Source of the DNA: Crenobacter cavernae
GTDB lineage: Bacteria; Pseudomonadota; Gammaproteobacteria; Burkholderiales; Chromobacteriaceae
Length of the DNA stretch: 64,000 nucleotides
NCBI RefSeq assembly: GCF_003355495.1
Contig: NZ_CP031337.1
Coordinates: 1,307,001 to 1,371,000 of the forward strand
Direction of reading: 5' to 3'
Numbering within the stretch: position 1 is the first letter of the stretch; the number at the start of each line of letters is the position of its first letter. Both the position numbers and the translations under genes were made by a program. The notes under the pieces are model-generated. The model worked only from the letters and a program-made list of their open reading frames with translations, ran no database searches and was not told the DNA's origin. This document shows positions 7,173 to 15,909 of this stretch, in pieces.

Positions 7173-8212
7173 AGCGCGTCCGACACGCCGGCCTCGGCGA
7201 AGGTCGCCATCTCGTTGTGCAGCGCGATCGCCTGCGCGATCAGCGGCAGGCACACCGCCGCGCCCGAGCCTTCGCCGAGGCGCATTCTGAGGTCGACCAG
7301 CGGGGTGAGACCGAGCGCCTGGATCGCCAGCGCGTGGCCGGTTTCCTGCGACACGTGGCTCGCCATCAGCCAATCTCCGAGGGCCGGTTCGATCCGGCAC
7401 GCGGCGAGCGCGGCGGCGGTCGCGATGAAGCCGTCGACCAGGCTCGGCACGGAAAGGCGCGCGCCTTCGAGGTAGAAGCCGGCGATCGCGGCGATCTCGA
7501 GCCCGCCGAGCTCGGCCAACGTTTGCATCGGCGACAGGTGCTGCCCGTCGACGCGCGCCAGGCCCGCGGCGACCGCCGCGCGCTTGCGTGCGAGACCGGC
7601 GTCGTCGACGCCGGTGCCGCGCCCGACCACGTCGTCGATCGCGAGGCCGGCGTAGGCACAGATCAGCGCCGCCGACGGCGTGGTGTTGGCGATGCCCATG
7701 TCGCCGGCGACGAGCAACTTGGCGCCGGCGTCGATCGCGCGGCGCGCGGCGGCGGCGCCTGCTTCGAGCGCGGCGGCCAGCTGCTCGTCGGTCAGCGCCG
7801 CCTCGCGTGCAAGGTTGGCCGAGCCTTTCGCCACCTTGGCGTGCACGATCGGCAGGGCCGCATCGAGTGGAAACGCGACGCCGACGTCTACCACTTCTAG
7901 CCGCGCTGCGTTGGCGCGCGCGAGCACGCAGATCGCCGCGCCGCCGGCGGCGAAGTTCTTCACCATCTCGGCGGTGACCGCCTGCGGGAAGGCCGACACG
8001 CCGTCTTCTGCCACGCCGTGGTCGGCGGCGAACACGGTGATCGCGGGCGCGAGCGGCGCGGGCTTGACGCGGCGCTGCCAGGCGGCGAAGCGGCAGGCGA
8101 CGTCTTCGAGCACGCCGAGGCTGCCCGGCGGCTTGGTCAGCTGGTTCTGCCGCGCGCGTGCGGCGTCGAAAACGGAAAGGTCGGGGCGGGGGAAGGGGGT
8201 AAGGGTGTCCAT
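7169..8212 (-). CDS. cobT: Nicotinate-nucleotide--dimethylbenzimidazole phosphoribosyltransferase
   Basis: Transfers ribose phosphate from nicotinate mononucleotide to dimethylbenzimidazole to make alpha-ribazole phosphate. The 347-residue product shows the CobT landmarks L-T-K-P-P-G-S-L-G near residue 30, F-A-A-D-H-G-V near 60-70, the G-D-M-G-I-A-N-T-T-P-S-A motif, G-R-G-T-G-V, and the late S-H-V-S-Q-E segment. It is the first gene of the leftward operon and faces the riboswitch-led btuB unit about 60 bp away. I see no second riboswitch facing it. Repeat copies lie at 7511-7520 (Thr-Leu-Ala-Glu) and 7811-7824 (Gly-Ser-Ala-Asn-Leu). Confidence 0.95.
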   Translation of the reverse strand: MDTLTPFPRPDLSVFDAARARQNQLTKPPGSLGVLEDVACRFAAWQRRVKPAPLAPAITVFAADHGVAEDGVSAFPQAVTAEMVKNFAAGGAAICVLARANAARLEVVDVGVAFPLDAALPIVHAKVAKGSANLAREAALTDEQLAAALEAGAAAARRAIDAGAKLLVAGDMGIANTTPSAALICAYAGLAIDDVVGRGTGVDDAGLARKRAAVAAGLARVDGQHLSPMQTLAELGGLEIAAIAGFYLEGARLSVPSLVDGFIATAAALAACRIEPALGDWLMASHVSQETGHALAIQALGLTPLVDLRMRLGEGSGAAVCLPLIAQAIALHNEMATFAEAGVSDAL

Positions 8213-8261
8213 CGCGCGAACCTACCCCAAGCGCCGTCCCCCGACAAGCGGCAAGCCGGCG

Positions 8262-8267
8262 TATAAT
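8262..8267 (+). promoter_or_regulatory. -10 element of the btuB riboswitch promoter
   Basis: Perfect TATAAT hexamer directly upstream of the cobalamin riboswitch; the matching -35 is weak. Transcription would begin at about 8274. Confidence 0.65.
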
Positions 8268-8273
8268 GCGCGC

Positions 8274-8470
8274 CGAGCAGGTGCCCGGCGGATCAAAAGC
8301 CGGGTGAAACGGGAAGCCGGTGCAAGACCGGCGCTGCCCCCCGCAACGGTAAGGTCTGGCGTGATCCGCCAGGCGCCGCGAACGCCACTGTCGACACGGA
8401 CGGGAAGGCGCGGCGCTGACAGACCGAGCCCGGAGACCGGCCTGCCAGCGGTCGCGCCGGAAGCGCGCTG
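8274..8470 (+). promoter_or_regulatory. Adenosylcobalamin riboswitch
   Basis: The leader has the ordered landmarks of the class: AGCAGGTGCCC at the 5' side, GGGAAGCCGGTGCAAGACCGG with the GCTGCCCCCGCAACGGTAA core, and the terminal B12 box GCCCGGAGACCGGCCTGCC at about 8428-8446. It lies 150 nt upstream of btuB and would shut down uptake when adenosylcobalamin is plentiful. About 150 nt separate the aptamer from the start codon, room for an expression platform. Confidence 0.95.
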
Positions 8471-8623
8471 CGTATGTGGAGTATCGCGGGGAGGCGATCT
8501 TCGACAGGATTTCTTCCGGCGCCGACTCGTACGGCGCCGTTGTCGTTCGTGTCGCAATTCGAGCGGGTTCAGCCCGCCATCTTCTTCCTGCACTCCTTTG
8601 CCCATCGCCAAAGAGAGTGTTTC

Positions 8624-10480
8624 ATGAAAACCCAACCATTCGCCCTGTGCGCGCTCGCCTTCGCCTGTGCGCACGCCTACGCCGACACCATGCCCGAATA
8701 CCGCGGCGAAGAGGTGGTGGTGACCGCCACGCGTCAGGCAACGCCGATCCACAAAGTGTTGTCCGACGTGACGGTGATTTACGCAGAAGAGATCGCACGT
8801 GCCGGTGCGCAGGATCTGCCGACGCTGCTGTCGCGTACATCCGGCGTAGAGGTCTCGTCCAACGGCGGCCCGGGCCAGACCGCCAGCGTATTTCTGCGCG
8901 GCGCCGAGGCCGACCACACGCTGGTGCTGGTCGACGGCATGCGCATCGTGTCGGCCACCGACGGCAGCACCGCGCTGCAGCATATCCCGCTCGCCGAGAT
9001 CGAGCGCATCGAGATCCTGCGCGGCCCGGCGTCGAGCCTCTACGGCGGCGACGCGATCGGCGGCGTGATCCAGGTCTTCACCAGGCAGGGCCGCGGCGCG
9101 CCGCGCTTCTCGGTCAGCGCCGGTGCCGGCTCGCACGACCGTCGCCAGGTCTCGGCCAACGTGTCCGGCCAGGTCGACAACACCTCGTTCAGCCTGACCG
9201 CCAGCCACGACAAGACCCACGGTTTCTCGGCGACCAACGCCAACAATGCCTTCGCTTTCGACCCGGATGCCGACGGCAACCAGAACAACGCCTACAGCGC
9301 GCGCATCGCCCAGCAATGGGCGCCCGGCCACACCGTGTCGGCCAACCTGTTCCAGACTTTCGCCACCACCGACTACGACGGCGGTCTCGACAACACCAGG
9401 CCCGACGAGGTCCACCAGCGCCTGACCGGTCAGAGCATCGAGAGCCGTGACGCGTTCACCGAAGCGTGGACGTCGACACTGCGCTTTGCCCGCACGCAGG
9501 ACAAGTATGAGAACTACACCGACGGCGACTTTGCCCTCCGCGACAGTCTGTTTAAGACCACGCAGGACGAATGGACTTGGCAGAACGACGTTAAGAGCGA
9601 GATCGGCACTTGGCTCGCCGGTGCGTCCTACGTCAAGCAGGCGGTCGATACCAGCAGCGCACTGACCGCGAAAGACCGTACGATCAAGTCGGTGTTCGGC
9701 GGTTATCAGGGCGAATTCGGCGACTGGCTTACCCAGGTCAACCTGCGCCGTGACGAAAACAGCCAGTTCGGCGGCAAGACCACCGGCTCGGCCAACCTCG
9801 GTTGGCGCTTCGCGCAAGGCTGGTTGGCGAGCGTCGGCTACGGCACCGCGTTCAAGGCACCGACCTTCAACGACCTGTACTTTCCATTCACCGACTTCGG
9901 CTTCGGCTTTACCTATCAGGGTAACCCGAACCTCAAGCCGGAAACGTCGAAGCAATGGGAGGCCGCACTCGGCTACCGCCAAGGCGATTCCGCCGCCAAA
10001 CTGGTGGTGTTCGACAACCGCATCGACAACCTGATCGTCGGCAACGCCGACTTTAGCTCAGTCAACAACCTCAACCGCGCCAAGATCCAGGGTGCGACGT
10101 TGTCCGGCGAGACCCGTTTCGGCGCGCTGTCGCTCGAAGCATCGGCCACTTGGCAGTCGCCGGAAGACGCCGACAGCGGCAAACAGCTGCAGCGCCGCAC
10201 ACGGCGCCATGCCAGCCTCAAAGCCTCATACGCGGTGATAGAACCCTTGACCGTCGGTGCAGAAGTGCGCGTCCAAGGCCATCGCTATAGCGACCCGGCC
10301 AATACGCAACGCCTGGACGGCTATGGCGTGACCAATCTGTTCGCACAGTATGCGATCGACCGTAGCTGGACGCTCGACGCGCGCGTCGATAACGTCGGCG
10401 ACAAGGAGTACGAACTGGCGCGTGGGTTTAATACCCCGCGCCGCGAGTATTTCCTTGGCGTGCGTTACGCGAGCAAGTAA
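8624..10480 (+). CDS. btuB: TonB-dependent outer-membrane cobalamin receptor
   Basis: Imports cobalamin and cobinamide across the outer membrane with TonB energy. The 618-residue protein has a signal peptide (cut probably after A-Y-A, about residue 21), a TonB box E-E-V-V-V-T-A just behind it, a plug domain ending in G-P-A-S-S-L-Y-G-G-D-A-I-G-G-V-I, and a long beta-barrel closing in an aromatic strand (F-L-G-V-R-Y-A-S-K). The ATG at 8624 was chosen because it starts the signal peptide and follows AAAGAGAG; earlier in-frame codons lie inside the riboswitch. The riboswitch upstream confirms the substrate. Repeat copies lie at 9151-9160 and 9787-9796. Confidence 0.95.
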   Translation: MKTQPFALCALAFACAHAYADTMPEYRGEEVVVTATRQATPIHKVLSDVTVIYAEEIARAGAQDLPTLLSRTSGVEVSSNGGPGQTASVFLRGAEADHTLVLVDGMRIVSATDGSTALQHIPLAEIERIEILRGPASSLYGGDAIGGVIQVFTRQGRGAPRFSVSAGAGSHDRRQVSANVSGQVDNTSFSLTASHDKTHGFSATNANNAFAFDPDADGNQNNAYSARIAQQWAPGHTVSANLFQTFATTDYDGGLDNTRPDEVHQRLTGQSIESRDAFTEAWTSTLRFARTQDKYENYTDGDFALRDSLFKTTQDEWTWQNDVKSEIGTWLAGASYVKQAVDTSSALTAKDRTIKSVFGGYQGEFGDWLTQVNLRRDENSQFGGKTTGSANLGWRFAQGWLASVGYGTAFKAPTFNDLYFPFTDFGFGFTYQGNPNLKPETSKQWEAALGYRQGDSAAKLVVFDNRIDNLIVGNADFSSVNNLNRAKIQGATLSGETRFGALSLEASATWQSPEDADSGKQLQRRTRRHASLKASYAVIEPLTVGAEVRVQGHRYSDPANTQRLDGYGVTNLFAQYAIDRSWTLDARVDNVGDKEYELARGFNTPRREYFLGVRYASK

Positions 10481-10493
10481 GTCACGGAAGCTC

Positions 10494-10532
10494 AAGCGGC
10501 GGCCATGCCCCACGGGGCAGGCCGCTTTTTTT
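10494..10532 (+). terminator. Terminator after btuB
   Basis: Two-part hairpin: outer stem AAGCGGC/GCCGCTT with an inner TGCCCC-ACG-GGGCA stem, followed by a run of T. It separates btuB from cobU, so cobU must use read-through or its own promoter. Confidence 0.85.
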
Positions 10533-10577
10533 ATTCCGCCGGTCGCTTCGTGCGGCCGGCCTGTTAGGCTTTTCGTC

Positions 10578-11120
10578 ATGTTGCATCTCATCACCGGCGG
10601 CGCCCGTTCCGGGAAGAGCCGTTACGCTGAAACGCTCGCGCTCGCCCATCCGGGCCGCGTCGTCTATCTCGCCACCGCCGCGTGCGACCCGGGTGACGCC
10701 GAGTTCGCTGCGCGTATCGCGCATCACCGCGCGCGTCGTCCGGCGGCGTGGGGCTTCGCCGAGACCGGCGCAACGTTGGCCGAGGCCTTGGAGGCGCAGG
10801 CCGCGCCCGATACGCTGCTCTTGGTCGACTGCATGACGATGTGGCTGATGCACTTCGTCGACGGGGTCTGCAGCGGCGGGGGGCTCGGCCAACGTTGGCC
10901 GGAGGCGCGCGCGCGGCTGCTGGCCACGCTGCCGCGCCTGCCGGGCACGGTGCTGCTGGTGACCAACGAGCTCGGCTGGGGCGTGGTGCCGATGGGCGCG
11001 GCGACGCGCGCCTTCGTCGACGAACTCGGCCGGCTGAACCAGGACCTCGCGGCGGCCGCAGACAAAGTCACGCTGGTCGCGTGCGGCCTGCCGCTCGCTT
11101 TGAAGGGGGAAGAAAAATGA
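10578..11120 (+). CDS. cobU: Adenosylcobinamide kinase / cobinamide-phosphate guanylyltransferase
   Basis: Bifunctional enzyme that phosphorylates adenosylcobinamide and adds GMP, giving the substrate of CobS. The 180-residue protein starts M-L-H-L-I-T-G-G-A-R-S-G-K-S, the CobU P-loop, followed by the R-I-x-x-H-R motif and the D-C-M-T-M-W-L segment, then V-T-N-E-L-G-W-G-V-V-P. The start at 10578 puts the P-loop at the very N-terminus as usual. Its stop overlaps the btuF ATG. It completes a salvage set with cobT, cobC and cobS across the divergent promoter region. Repeat copies lie at 10775-10784 and 10884-10893. Confidence 0.95.
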   Translation: MLHLITGGARSGKSRYAETLALAHPGRVVYLATAACDPGDAEFAARIAHHRARRPAAWGFAETGATLAEALEAQAAPDTLLLVDCMTMWLMHFVDGVCSGGGLGQRWPEARARLLATLPRLPGTVLLVTNELGWGVVPMGAATRAFVDELGRLNQDLAAAADKVTLVACGLPLALKGEEK

Positions 11121-12004
11121 GGGCTCGGCCAACCTTGGCTCTTGCGGCCTTGCTGGTGTCGTTTGTCGTGAGCGCAGCCGAAGCGGCGGTCGTCGTCGGC
11201 GACGGGATGGGTCTTGCCGTCACGCTCGCCGCGCCGGCCAAGCGCATCGTCGCGCTCGCGCCGCACACGGTAGAGCTGCTTTACGCCGCCGGCGCCGGCG
11301 CCAAGGTCGTCGCGGCGGTCGACTACAGCGACTTCCCGCCCGAGGCGGCCAGGCTGCCGCGCGTCGGCGGCGTCACCGGTTTCAGCCTCGAGGCGCTGCT
11401 GCGCCAGAAGCCCGACCTGGTGGTCGCCTGGCGCGACGGCCTCGGCCCGCGCGAAGAGGCGCGGCTGCGCTCGCTCGGCGTGCCGCTCTATATCTCGCGG
11501 CCGTTGAAGCTCGACGACGTCGCCGCCGAGATCGCCGCGCTCGGCCAACTTGCCGATACCGTGCCGGCGGCGCAAGCCGCCGCCTACCGCTACCGGGCGC
11601 GTCTGGCCGCGCTGCGCCAGCGCTACGCGGCGCGCGCGCCGGTCAGCGTGTTCTACCAGATCAGCCAGACGCCGATCTTCACCGTCAGCAACGAGAGTTT
11701 CGTCGGCCAGATGATAGAAAGCTGCGGCGGGCGCAACGTGTTCGGCGCGCTGAAGCTGCCTGCGCCGCAGGTGTCGGCAGAGACCGTGGTCGCGGCGCGG
11801 CCGCAGGTGATGCTGGCCAACGACGCGGCGATGCTGGAGGTCTGGAGCCGCTGGACCCGCCTGCCGGCGGTGGCGGCCGGCACCCGCTACACGCTGCCCG
11901 GCGACCTGGTCGGCCGGCCCGGCCCGCGCCTCGTCGACGGAGCCGAAGCGGTGTGCGCGACGCTGGAAAAAGCGCGCGGCAGGCTCGGTTTGACGCATCG
12001 TTAG
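11117..12004 (+). CDS. btuF: Periplasmic cobalamin-binding protein of an ABC importer
   Basis: Captures cobalamin in the periplasm for a BtuCD-type transporter. The 295-residue protein has a signal peptide (about residues 1-23) and a class III binding-protein fold with K-R-I-V-A-L-A-P-H-T-V-E-L-L-Y and the paired V-G-G-V-T-G-F-S-L-E-A-L-L and K-P-D-L-V-V-A-W segments. The ATG overlaps the cobU stop. No btuC or btuD follows in this window, so the permease must be elsewhere. The second to sixth codons are made by a copy of the dispersed repeat (11123-11136), so the signal-peptide N-region Arg-Ala-Arg-Pro-Thr-Leu is written by the repeat itself. A second copy is at 11540-11549. Confidence 0.88.
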   Translation: MRARPTLALAALLVSFVVSAAEAAVVVGDGMGLAVTLAAPAKRIVALAPHTVELLYAAGAGAKVVAAVDYSDFPPEAARLPRVGGVTGFSLEALLRQKPDLVVAWRDGLGPREEARLRSLGVPLYISRPLKLDDVAAEIAALGQLADTVPAAQAAAYRYRARLAALRQRYAARAPVSVFYQISQTPIFTVSNESFVGQMIESCGGRNVFGALKLPAPQVSAETVVAARPQVMLANDAAMLEVWSRWTRLPAVAAGTRYTLPGDLVGRPGPRLVDGAEAVCATLEKARGRLGLTHR

Positions 12005-12025
12005 GCCCGGGCTATGCTCCGCCCC

Positions 12026-12235
12026 ATGGAACACGATCTCGAGTATCTCGAAAGCCGCGTGGCGGCGCTGATCGCCGCGCTGGGCGAATCGGGCGGGCAG
12101 AATGCAAGGTTGGCCGAGGCCCTGGGCGCGGCGCTGAAGGAGAACGCCGAGCTCAGGTTCCGCCTGGAAGAAACCCGCAACCGGGTGGCGGCGCTGATCG
12201 AGCGTCTGCCCCGCGACGAGGAAGAAGCCGTATGA
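12026..12235 (+). CDS. Small coiled-coil protein, ZapB-like / TIGR02449 family
   Basis: A 69-residue, almost entirely helical protein with heptad-like Leu/Ala spacing (L-E-Y-L-E-S-R-V-A-A-L through the C-terminal R-V-A-A-L-I-E-R-L), as in the short coiled-coil family often found directly upstream of zapA. A role with ZapA at the division ring is likely from context but not shown. The ATG at 12026 fits the usual M-x-H-D-L start; an in-frame ATG at 12014 would add four residues. The stop overlaps the zapA ATG (ATGA). A repeat copy AAGGTTGGCCGAG at 12106-12118 encodes Arg-Leu-Ala-Glu in the middle of the helix. Confidence 0.8.
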   Translation: MEHDLEYLESRVAALIAALGESGGQNARLAEALGAALKENAELRFRLEETRNRVAALIERLPRDEEEAV

Positions 12236-12549
12236 GCGACATCGTTCAGGTCGACATCGAACTCATGGGCCGCCACTTCGCGGTCGGTACGCCGGCCGGC
12301 GAGCGCGACACGCTCTTGGAGGCGGTGCACCTGTTGCAGGACAAGATGAACGCGATCCAGGGCACGGGCAAGATCGTCGACGCCGACAAGATCGCGATCA
12401 TGGCCGCTTTGAACATCGCGCACGATCTTTTGAAGACCAAGGTCGGCGGCGGCTTGGAGATGGCCGAGTTTCAGCGTAAAATACGCGGCATGAGCGAGGC
12501 GGCCGACGCCGCGCTCACCGCGAACCAGCAGTCGCTGTTCCCCGCGTAA
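12232..12549 (+). CDS. zapA: Cell division protein ZapA
   Basis: Bundles FtsZ filaments at the division site. The 105-residue protein has the ZapA start V-D-I-E-L-M-G-R-x-F, the E-R-D-T-L-L-E-A-V region and a C-terminal helix for dimer and tetramer formation. It is coupled to the coiled-coil gene upstream and followed by 6S RNA and 5-formyltetrahydrofolate cyclo-ligase, the order conserved in many proteobacteria. Confidence 0.93.
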   Translation: MSDIVQVDIELMGRHFAVGTPAGERDTLLEAVHLLQDKMNAIQGTGKIVDADKIAIMAALNIAHDLLKTKVGGGLEMAEFQRKIRGMSEAADAALTANQQSLFPA

Positions 12550-12577
12550 GGGAAGCAGCCCGGAAGATTCGTTTTTC

Positions 12578-12778
12578 CCCCTGCGGTGTTCGAGAAGGCG
12601 CACAATTCCTTTGAACCAATGCGTTCGCTTGGTCGCTAGCATCTACGGCACGGGTGTGCCGTGTCCCCTTAGCGGGACACGCCCGGTAGTGCCAGGCAGG
12701 CGGCCCCCTGGAGACAGGGTTCAAGCGGATTTTGCCGGAACGACACCTGTGGGGGGAACCCTCTACCGCTTCGGGCCG
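12578..12778 (+). ncRNA. ssrS: 6S RNA
   Basis: Global regulator that binds sigma-70 RNA polymerase in stationary phase. The call rests on position (between zapA and the 5-FCL gene), length (about 200 nt) and fold: the 5' segment CCCTGCGGTGTTCG can pair with the 3' CTCTACCGCTTCGG, and the centre holds paired GCACGGGTGTGCCGTGTCCC and GGGACACGCCCGGTAGTGCC-like arms around a large bubble. Exact ends are estimates. A strong terminator overlaps the 3' end. Confidence 0.88.
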
Positions 12779-12804
12779 CCCATCGGGCGGCCCGAATCTT
12801 TTTC
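12770..12804 (+). terminator. Terminator of 6S RNA
   Basis: Perfect 12-bp stem TTCGGGCCGCCC/GGGCGGCCCGAA with an ATC loop, followed by TCTTTTTC, 16 nt before the next start codon. Some read-through into the downstream gene is likely, as in other 6S-ygfA loci. Confidence 0.85.
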
Positions 12805-12819
12805 CCGCCGGAAGCCGAC

Positions 12820-13395
12820 GTGAACGACAAATCCGTCTTGCGCCGTACCCTGAGGCGCACCCGCGCCAGCCTCCATCCCGCCTATCGCGACGCCGTCGCG
12901 GCCCGGCTGCCGCGCCTCGCGCGCGCGCTGATCGGACGCGGCAAACGCCTTGGCGCCTACGTCGCCGCCGGCTCCGAACTCGACCTGACCCCGCTGATGA
13001 ACGCCGCGCTGTGGCGCGGCGCGCGCGTGTTCGTGCCGTCGATTCCGCGGCGTCACCGGCGCCTGTGGTTCACGGAGGTCGACGGGCGCGGCCGCTGGTA
13101 CCGAGAGCCGCGCTACCACCTGTGGGAATACCACGGCCCGCGCTCGCGCGCCGAGTCGCTCGATGTGCTGTTCGTGCCGCTGGTCGGTGTCGACGCGCAC
13201 GGTTTCCGCCTCGGCCAGGGCGGCGGCTTCTACGACAGCTCGCTGCACTTTCGCCGCCACCGCCGCGTCGGCCGCAAACCGCTGATCGTCGGCGTCGCCT
13301 TCGACTGCCAGAAGGTCGACACCGTACCGCGCGAGCCGTGGGACGTCCGGCTCGACGCGCTGTTGACCGAGTCGGGGCTGCTGCGTTTCCGTTAA
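12820..13395 (+). CDS. ygfA: 5-formyltetrahydrofolate cyclo-ligase
   Basis: Converts 5-formyl-THF to 5,10-methenyl-THF with ATP. The 191-residue product shows the basic N-terminal K-x-x-L-R-R-T-L-R-R segment, the phosphate-binding G-Q-G-G-G-F-Y-D motif near residue 131 (the most conserved part of the family) and a late V-G-V-A-F-D. The start is a GTG at 12820; no better ATG exists in frame. It lies directly after 6S RNA, the conserved arrangement. Residues following G-Q-G-G-G-F-Y-D are basic and slightly unusual (S-S-L-H-F-R-R-H), but the length is normal. Confidence 0.92.
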   Translation: MNDKSVLRRTLRRTRASLHPAYRDAVAARLPRLARALIGRGKRLGAYVAAGSELDLTPLMNAALWRGARVFVPSIPRRHRRLWFTEVDGRGRWYREPRYHLWEYHGPRSRAESLDVLFVPLVGVDAHGFRLGQGGGFYDSSLHFRRHRRVGRKPLIVGVAFDCQKVDTVPREPWDVRLDALLTESGLLRFR

Positions 13396-13468
13396 GCCCC
13401 ACCTGGGCGCTATGCTGTTGGCCTGATTCTGCTGGCGGGCGCTCCGGCATCATAGGGCGCCCGCGTCC

Positions 13469-13491
13469 AAGCCGCCCAAGGGCGGCTTTTT
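13469..13491 (+). terminator. Terminator between the 5-FCL and EVE genes
   Basis: Stem AAGCCGCC/GGCGGCTT with a CAAG loop and a T run. A second GC stem (GCGGGCGC/GCGCCCGC) precedes it at about 13436-13464. Confidence 0.85.
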
Positions 13492-13514
13492 CACCTTCAT
13501 TCCACGGAGCGAGC

Positions 13515-13972
<458 letters not shown>

Positions 13973-13973
<1 letters not shown>

Positions 13974-14779
13974 TGCCCGCGATCGAACTGTTTTTCGGCC
14001 TCGTCGCCTTCGGCGCTATAGCCGGCTTTCTGGCCGGACTGCTCGGCGTTGGCGGCGGCCTGGTGATCGTGCCGGTGATGGTGTGGTTCCTCTCCTCGGC
14101 CAAGCTGGGCGGCGACCATGTGCAGCACCTGGCGGTCGGCACCTCGCTCGCGGTGATGGTGTTCACCAGCTTCTCGAGCGTGCTCGCGCATCACCGGAGG
14201 GGCGCGGTCGACTGGTCCATCGTGCGCGGCATGGCGCCGGGCATCGTGCTCGGCACCTTCGCCGGCAGCCAGATCGCCGGGCTGATCCCGAGCGACTCTC
14301 TCAAGTGGTTCTTCGTCGTCTACGCATACGCGATAGCGGCGCAGATGTTCTTCAACGCTAAGCCGACCGCGCACCGCGCGATGCCGGGCAGGCTCGGCCA
14401 ACTTGGCGCGTCGGGTGTGATCGGCGTGGTGTCGAGCTTCGTCGGCATCGGCGGCGGTTCGATGAGCGTGCCGTTCATGAGCTGGTGCAACGTGCCGATC
14501 CACCGCGCGATCGCGACCAGCGCCGCGCTCGGCTGGCCGATCGCCGTGTCGGGCGCGGTCGGCTACCTGGCCAGCGGCTGGAACGTGTCCGGCCTGCCGT
14601 GGGGCGCGGCCGGCTTCGTCTATCTGCCGGCGATGGCGACCTTGATGGTGCTGACCGTACTGTTGGCGCCGGCAGGCGCGTCTGCCGCGCACAAGCTGCC
14701 GGTGGCGAAGCTCAAGAAGGCGTTCGCGCTGTTGATGGCGGTGATGGCGAGCCAGATGCTCGCGTCGCTGCTGCGGTGA
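13973..14779 (+). CDS. TauE/SafE-family membrane exporter
   Basis: A 268-residue polytopic protein with about eight membrane helices and the two-halved Gly-rich repeats G-L-L-G-V-G-G-G and S-F-V-G-I-G-G-G-S characteristic of the TauE/SafE (sulfite exporter) family. The substrate is unknown; family members move sulfite, sulfoacetate or related organosulfur anions. Its ATG overlaps the EVE stop, although the pairing has no obvious functional logic. The repeat copy at 14393-14402 encodes Leu-Gly-Gln between the two halves, and the variant CTCGGCCAAG lies at 14095-14104. Confidence 0.85.
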
Positions 14780-14828
14780 CGCACCTGCGCGGAGCCTACC
14801 CTGACGTGACGACGATTTTCCGGAGGCC

Positions 14829-15764
14829 ATGATGCCGCTGTTTCCCCCGATCAAACCGTTCGCCGACGGCCTTATCGACGTCGGCGACGGCCACCGCCTG
14901 TACTGGGAACAGGTCGGCCGGGCCGACGGCGCGCCGGCGCTGTTCCTGCACGGCGGCCCGGGCGCCGGCTGTTCCGAGCGCCACCGCCAGCTGTTCGACC
15001 CGGCGCACTACCGCGCGGTGCTGTTCGACCAGCGCGGCGCCGGCCGCTCTCTGCCTTTCGGCGAACTCTCGGCCAACTCGACGCCTCACCTGATCGCCGA
15101 TATCGAGGCGCTTCGCGTTCACCTCGGGATCGAGCGCTGGCTGGTCGTCGGCGGCTCGTGGGGCAGCACGCTGGCGCTCGCCTACGCGCAAACGCACCCG
15201 GAGCGCGTCAAGGGCCTGATCCTGCGCGGCGTCTTCCTCGGCCGCGACAGCGAAGTCGATTGGTTCATGCACCGCATGGGCGACTTTCAGCCCGAGGCGC
15301 GCGAGGCTTTTCTTTCCATCATCCCCGAAGCCGAGCACGTTGACCTTTTGTCCGCCTACTACGCACGGCTGACCAGCCCGAGCCGCGAGGTTCGCGTCGC
15401 CGCCGCGCGCGTCTGGGCCGGTTTCGAGGACGCGTGCGCGACGCTGCTGCCGCAGCCGGCGTCGCAAGGGGCCGACGCCGTCGCCTACTCGATCGCGCGG
15501 CTCGAGGCGCACTACTTCGTGCACCGGCTGTTCCTCGCCGATGCGCCGCTGCTCGACAATATGGCGAAGATCGCCCACCTGCCGGCCGTGGTCGTGCAGG
15601 GCCGCTACGACCTCGTCTGCCCGCCGGTGTCGGCGTGGGAGCTGGCGCAGGCGTGGCCGAAGGCGGAGCTGGTGGTCGTGCCCGACGCCGGCCACTCGCT
15701 GTGGGAGCCGGGCATCCTGGACGCGACGCTGGCGGCGCTGGAACGCTTCAAGGCGCTCTCCTGA
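14829..15764 (+). CDS. pip: Prolyl aminopeptidase (proline iminopeptidase)
   Basis: Removes N-terminal proline from peptides. The 311-residue alpha/beta hydrolase has the oxyanion segment H-G-G-P-G-A-G, the strand D-Q-R-G-A-G-R-S, the nucleophile elbow G-G-S-W-G-S (Ser about 110), the acidic residue in G-R-Y-D-L-V-C-P-P and the catalytic His in D-A-G-H-S. The sequence matches the S33 Pip type rather than a general esterase. Two ATGs (14829 and 14832) stand in tandem after GGAGG; either is possible. A repeat copy (15068-15077) is read Leu-Ser-Ala-Asn-Ser. Confidence 0.92.
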   Translation: MMPLFPPIKPFADGLIDVGDGHRLYWEQVGRADGAPALFLHGGPGAGCSERHRQLFDPAHYRAVLFDQRGAGRSLPFGELSANSTPHLIADIEALRVHLGIERWLVVGGSWGSTLALAYAQTHPERVKGLILRGVFLGRDSEVDWFMHRMGDFQPEAREAFLSIIPEAEHVDLLSAYYARLTSPSREVRVAAARVWAGFEDACATLLPQPASQGADAVAYSIARLEAHYFVHRLFLADAPLLDNMAKIAHLPAVVVQGRYDLVCPPVSAWELAQAWPKAELVVVPDAGHSLWEPGILDATLAALERFKALS

Positions 15765-15766
15765 GG

Positions 15767-15826
15767 CTCGGCCAAGCTTTGCTCCAAGATGCCGCACTGT
15801 CGGCCACCCGGCCGCGCCGTTATAAT
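15767..15826 (+). promoter_or_regulatory. pip-leuS spacer with a repeat variant and a -10 element
   Basis: GCTCGGCCAAGCTTTG, an AAGC-type variant of the dispersed repeat, begins just after the pip stop. A perfect TATAAT at 15821-15826 is the probable leuS -10 (weak -35), giving a leader of about 75 nt. No leader peptide was recognised. Confidence 0.5.
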
Positions 15827-15909
15827 CGGCGCTTCGAGGACGTCGACCAAAGCCCGCCCGCAAGGGCCGGTTTTCGCCGACCGCTTTCATCCGGATACTA
15901 AAGATCGCC

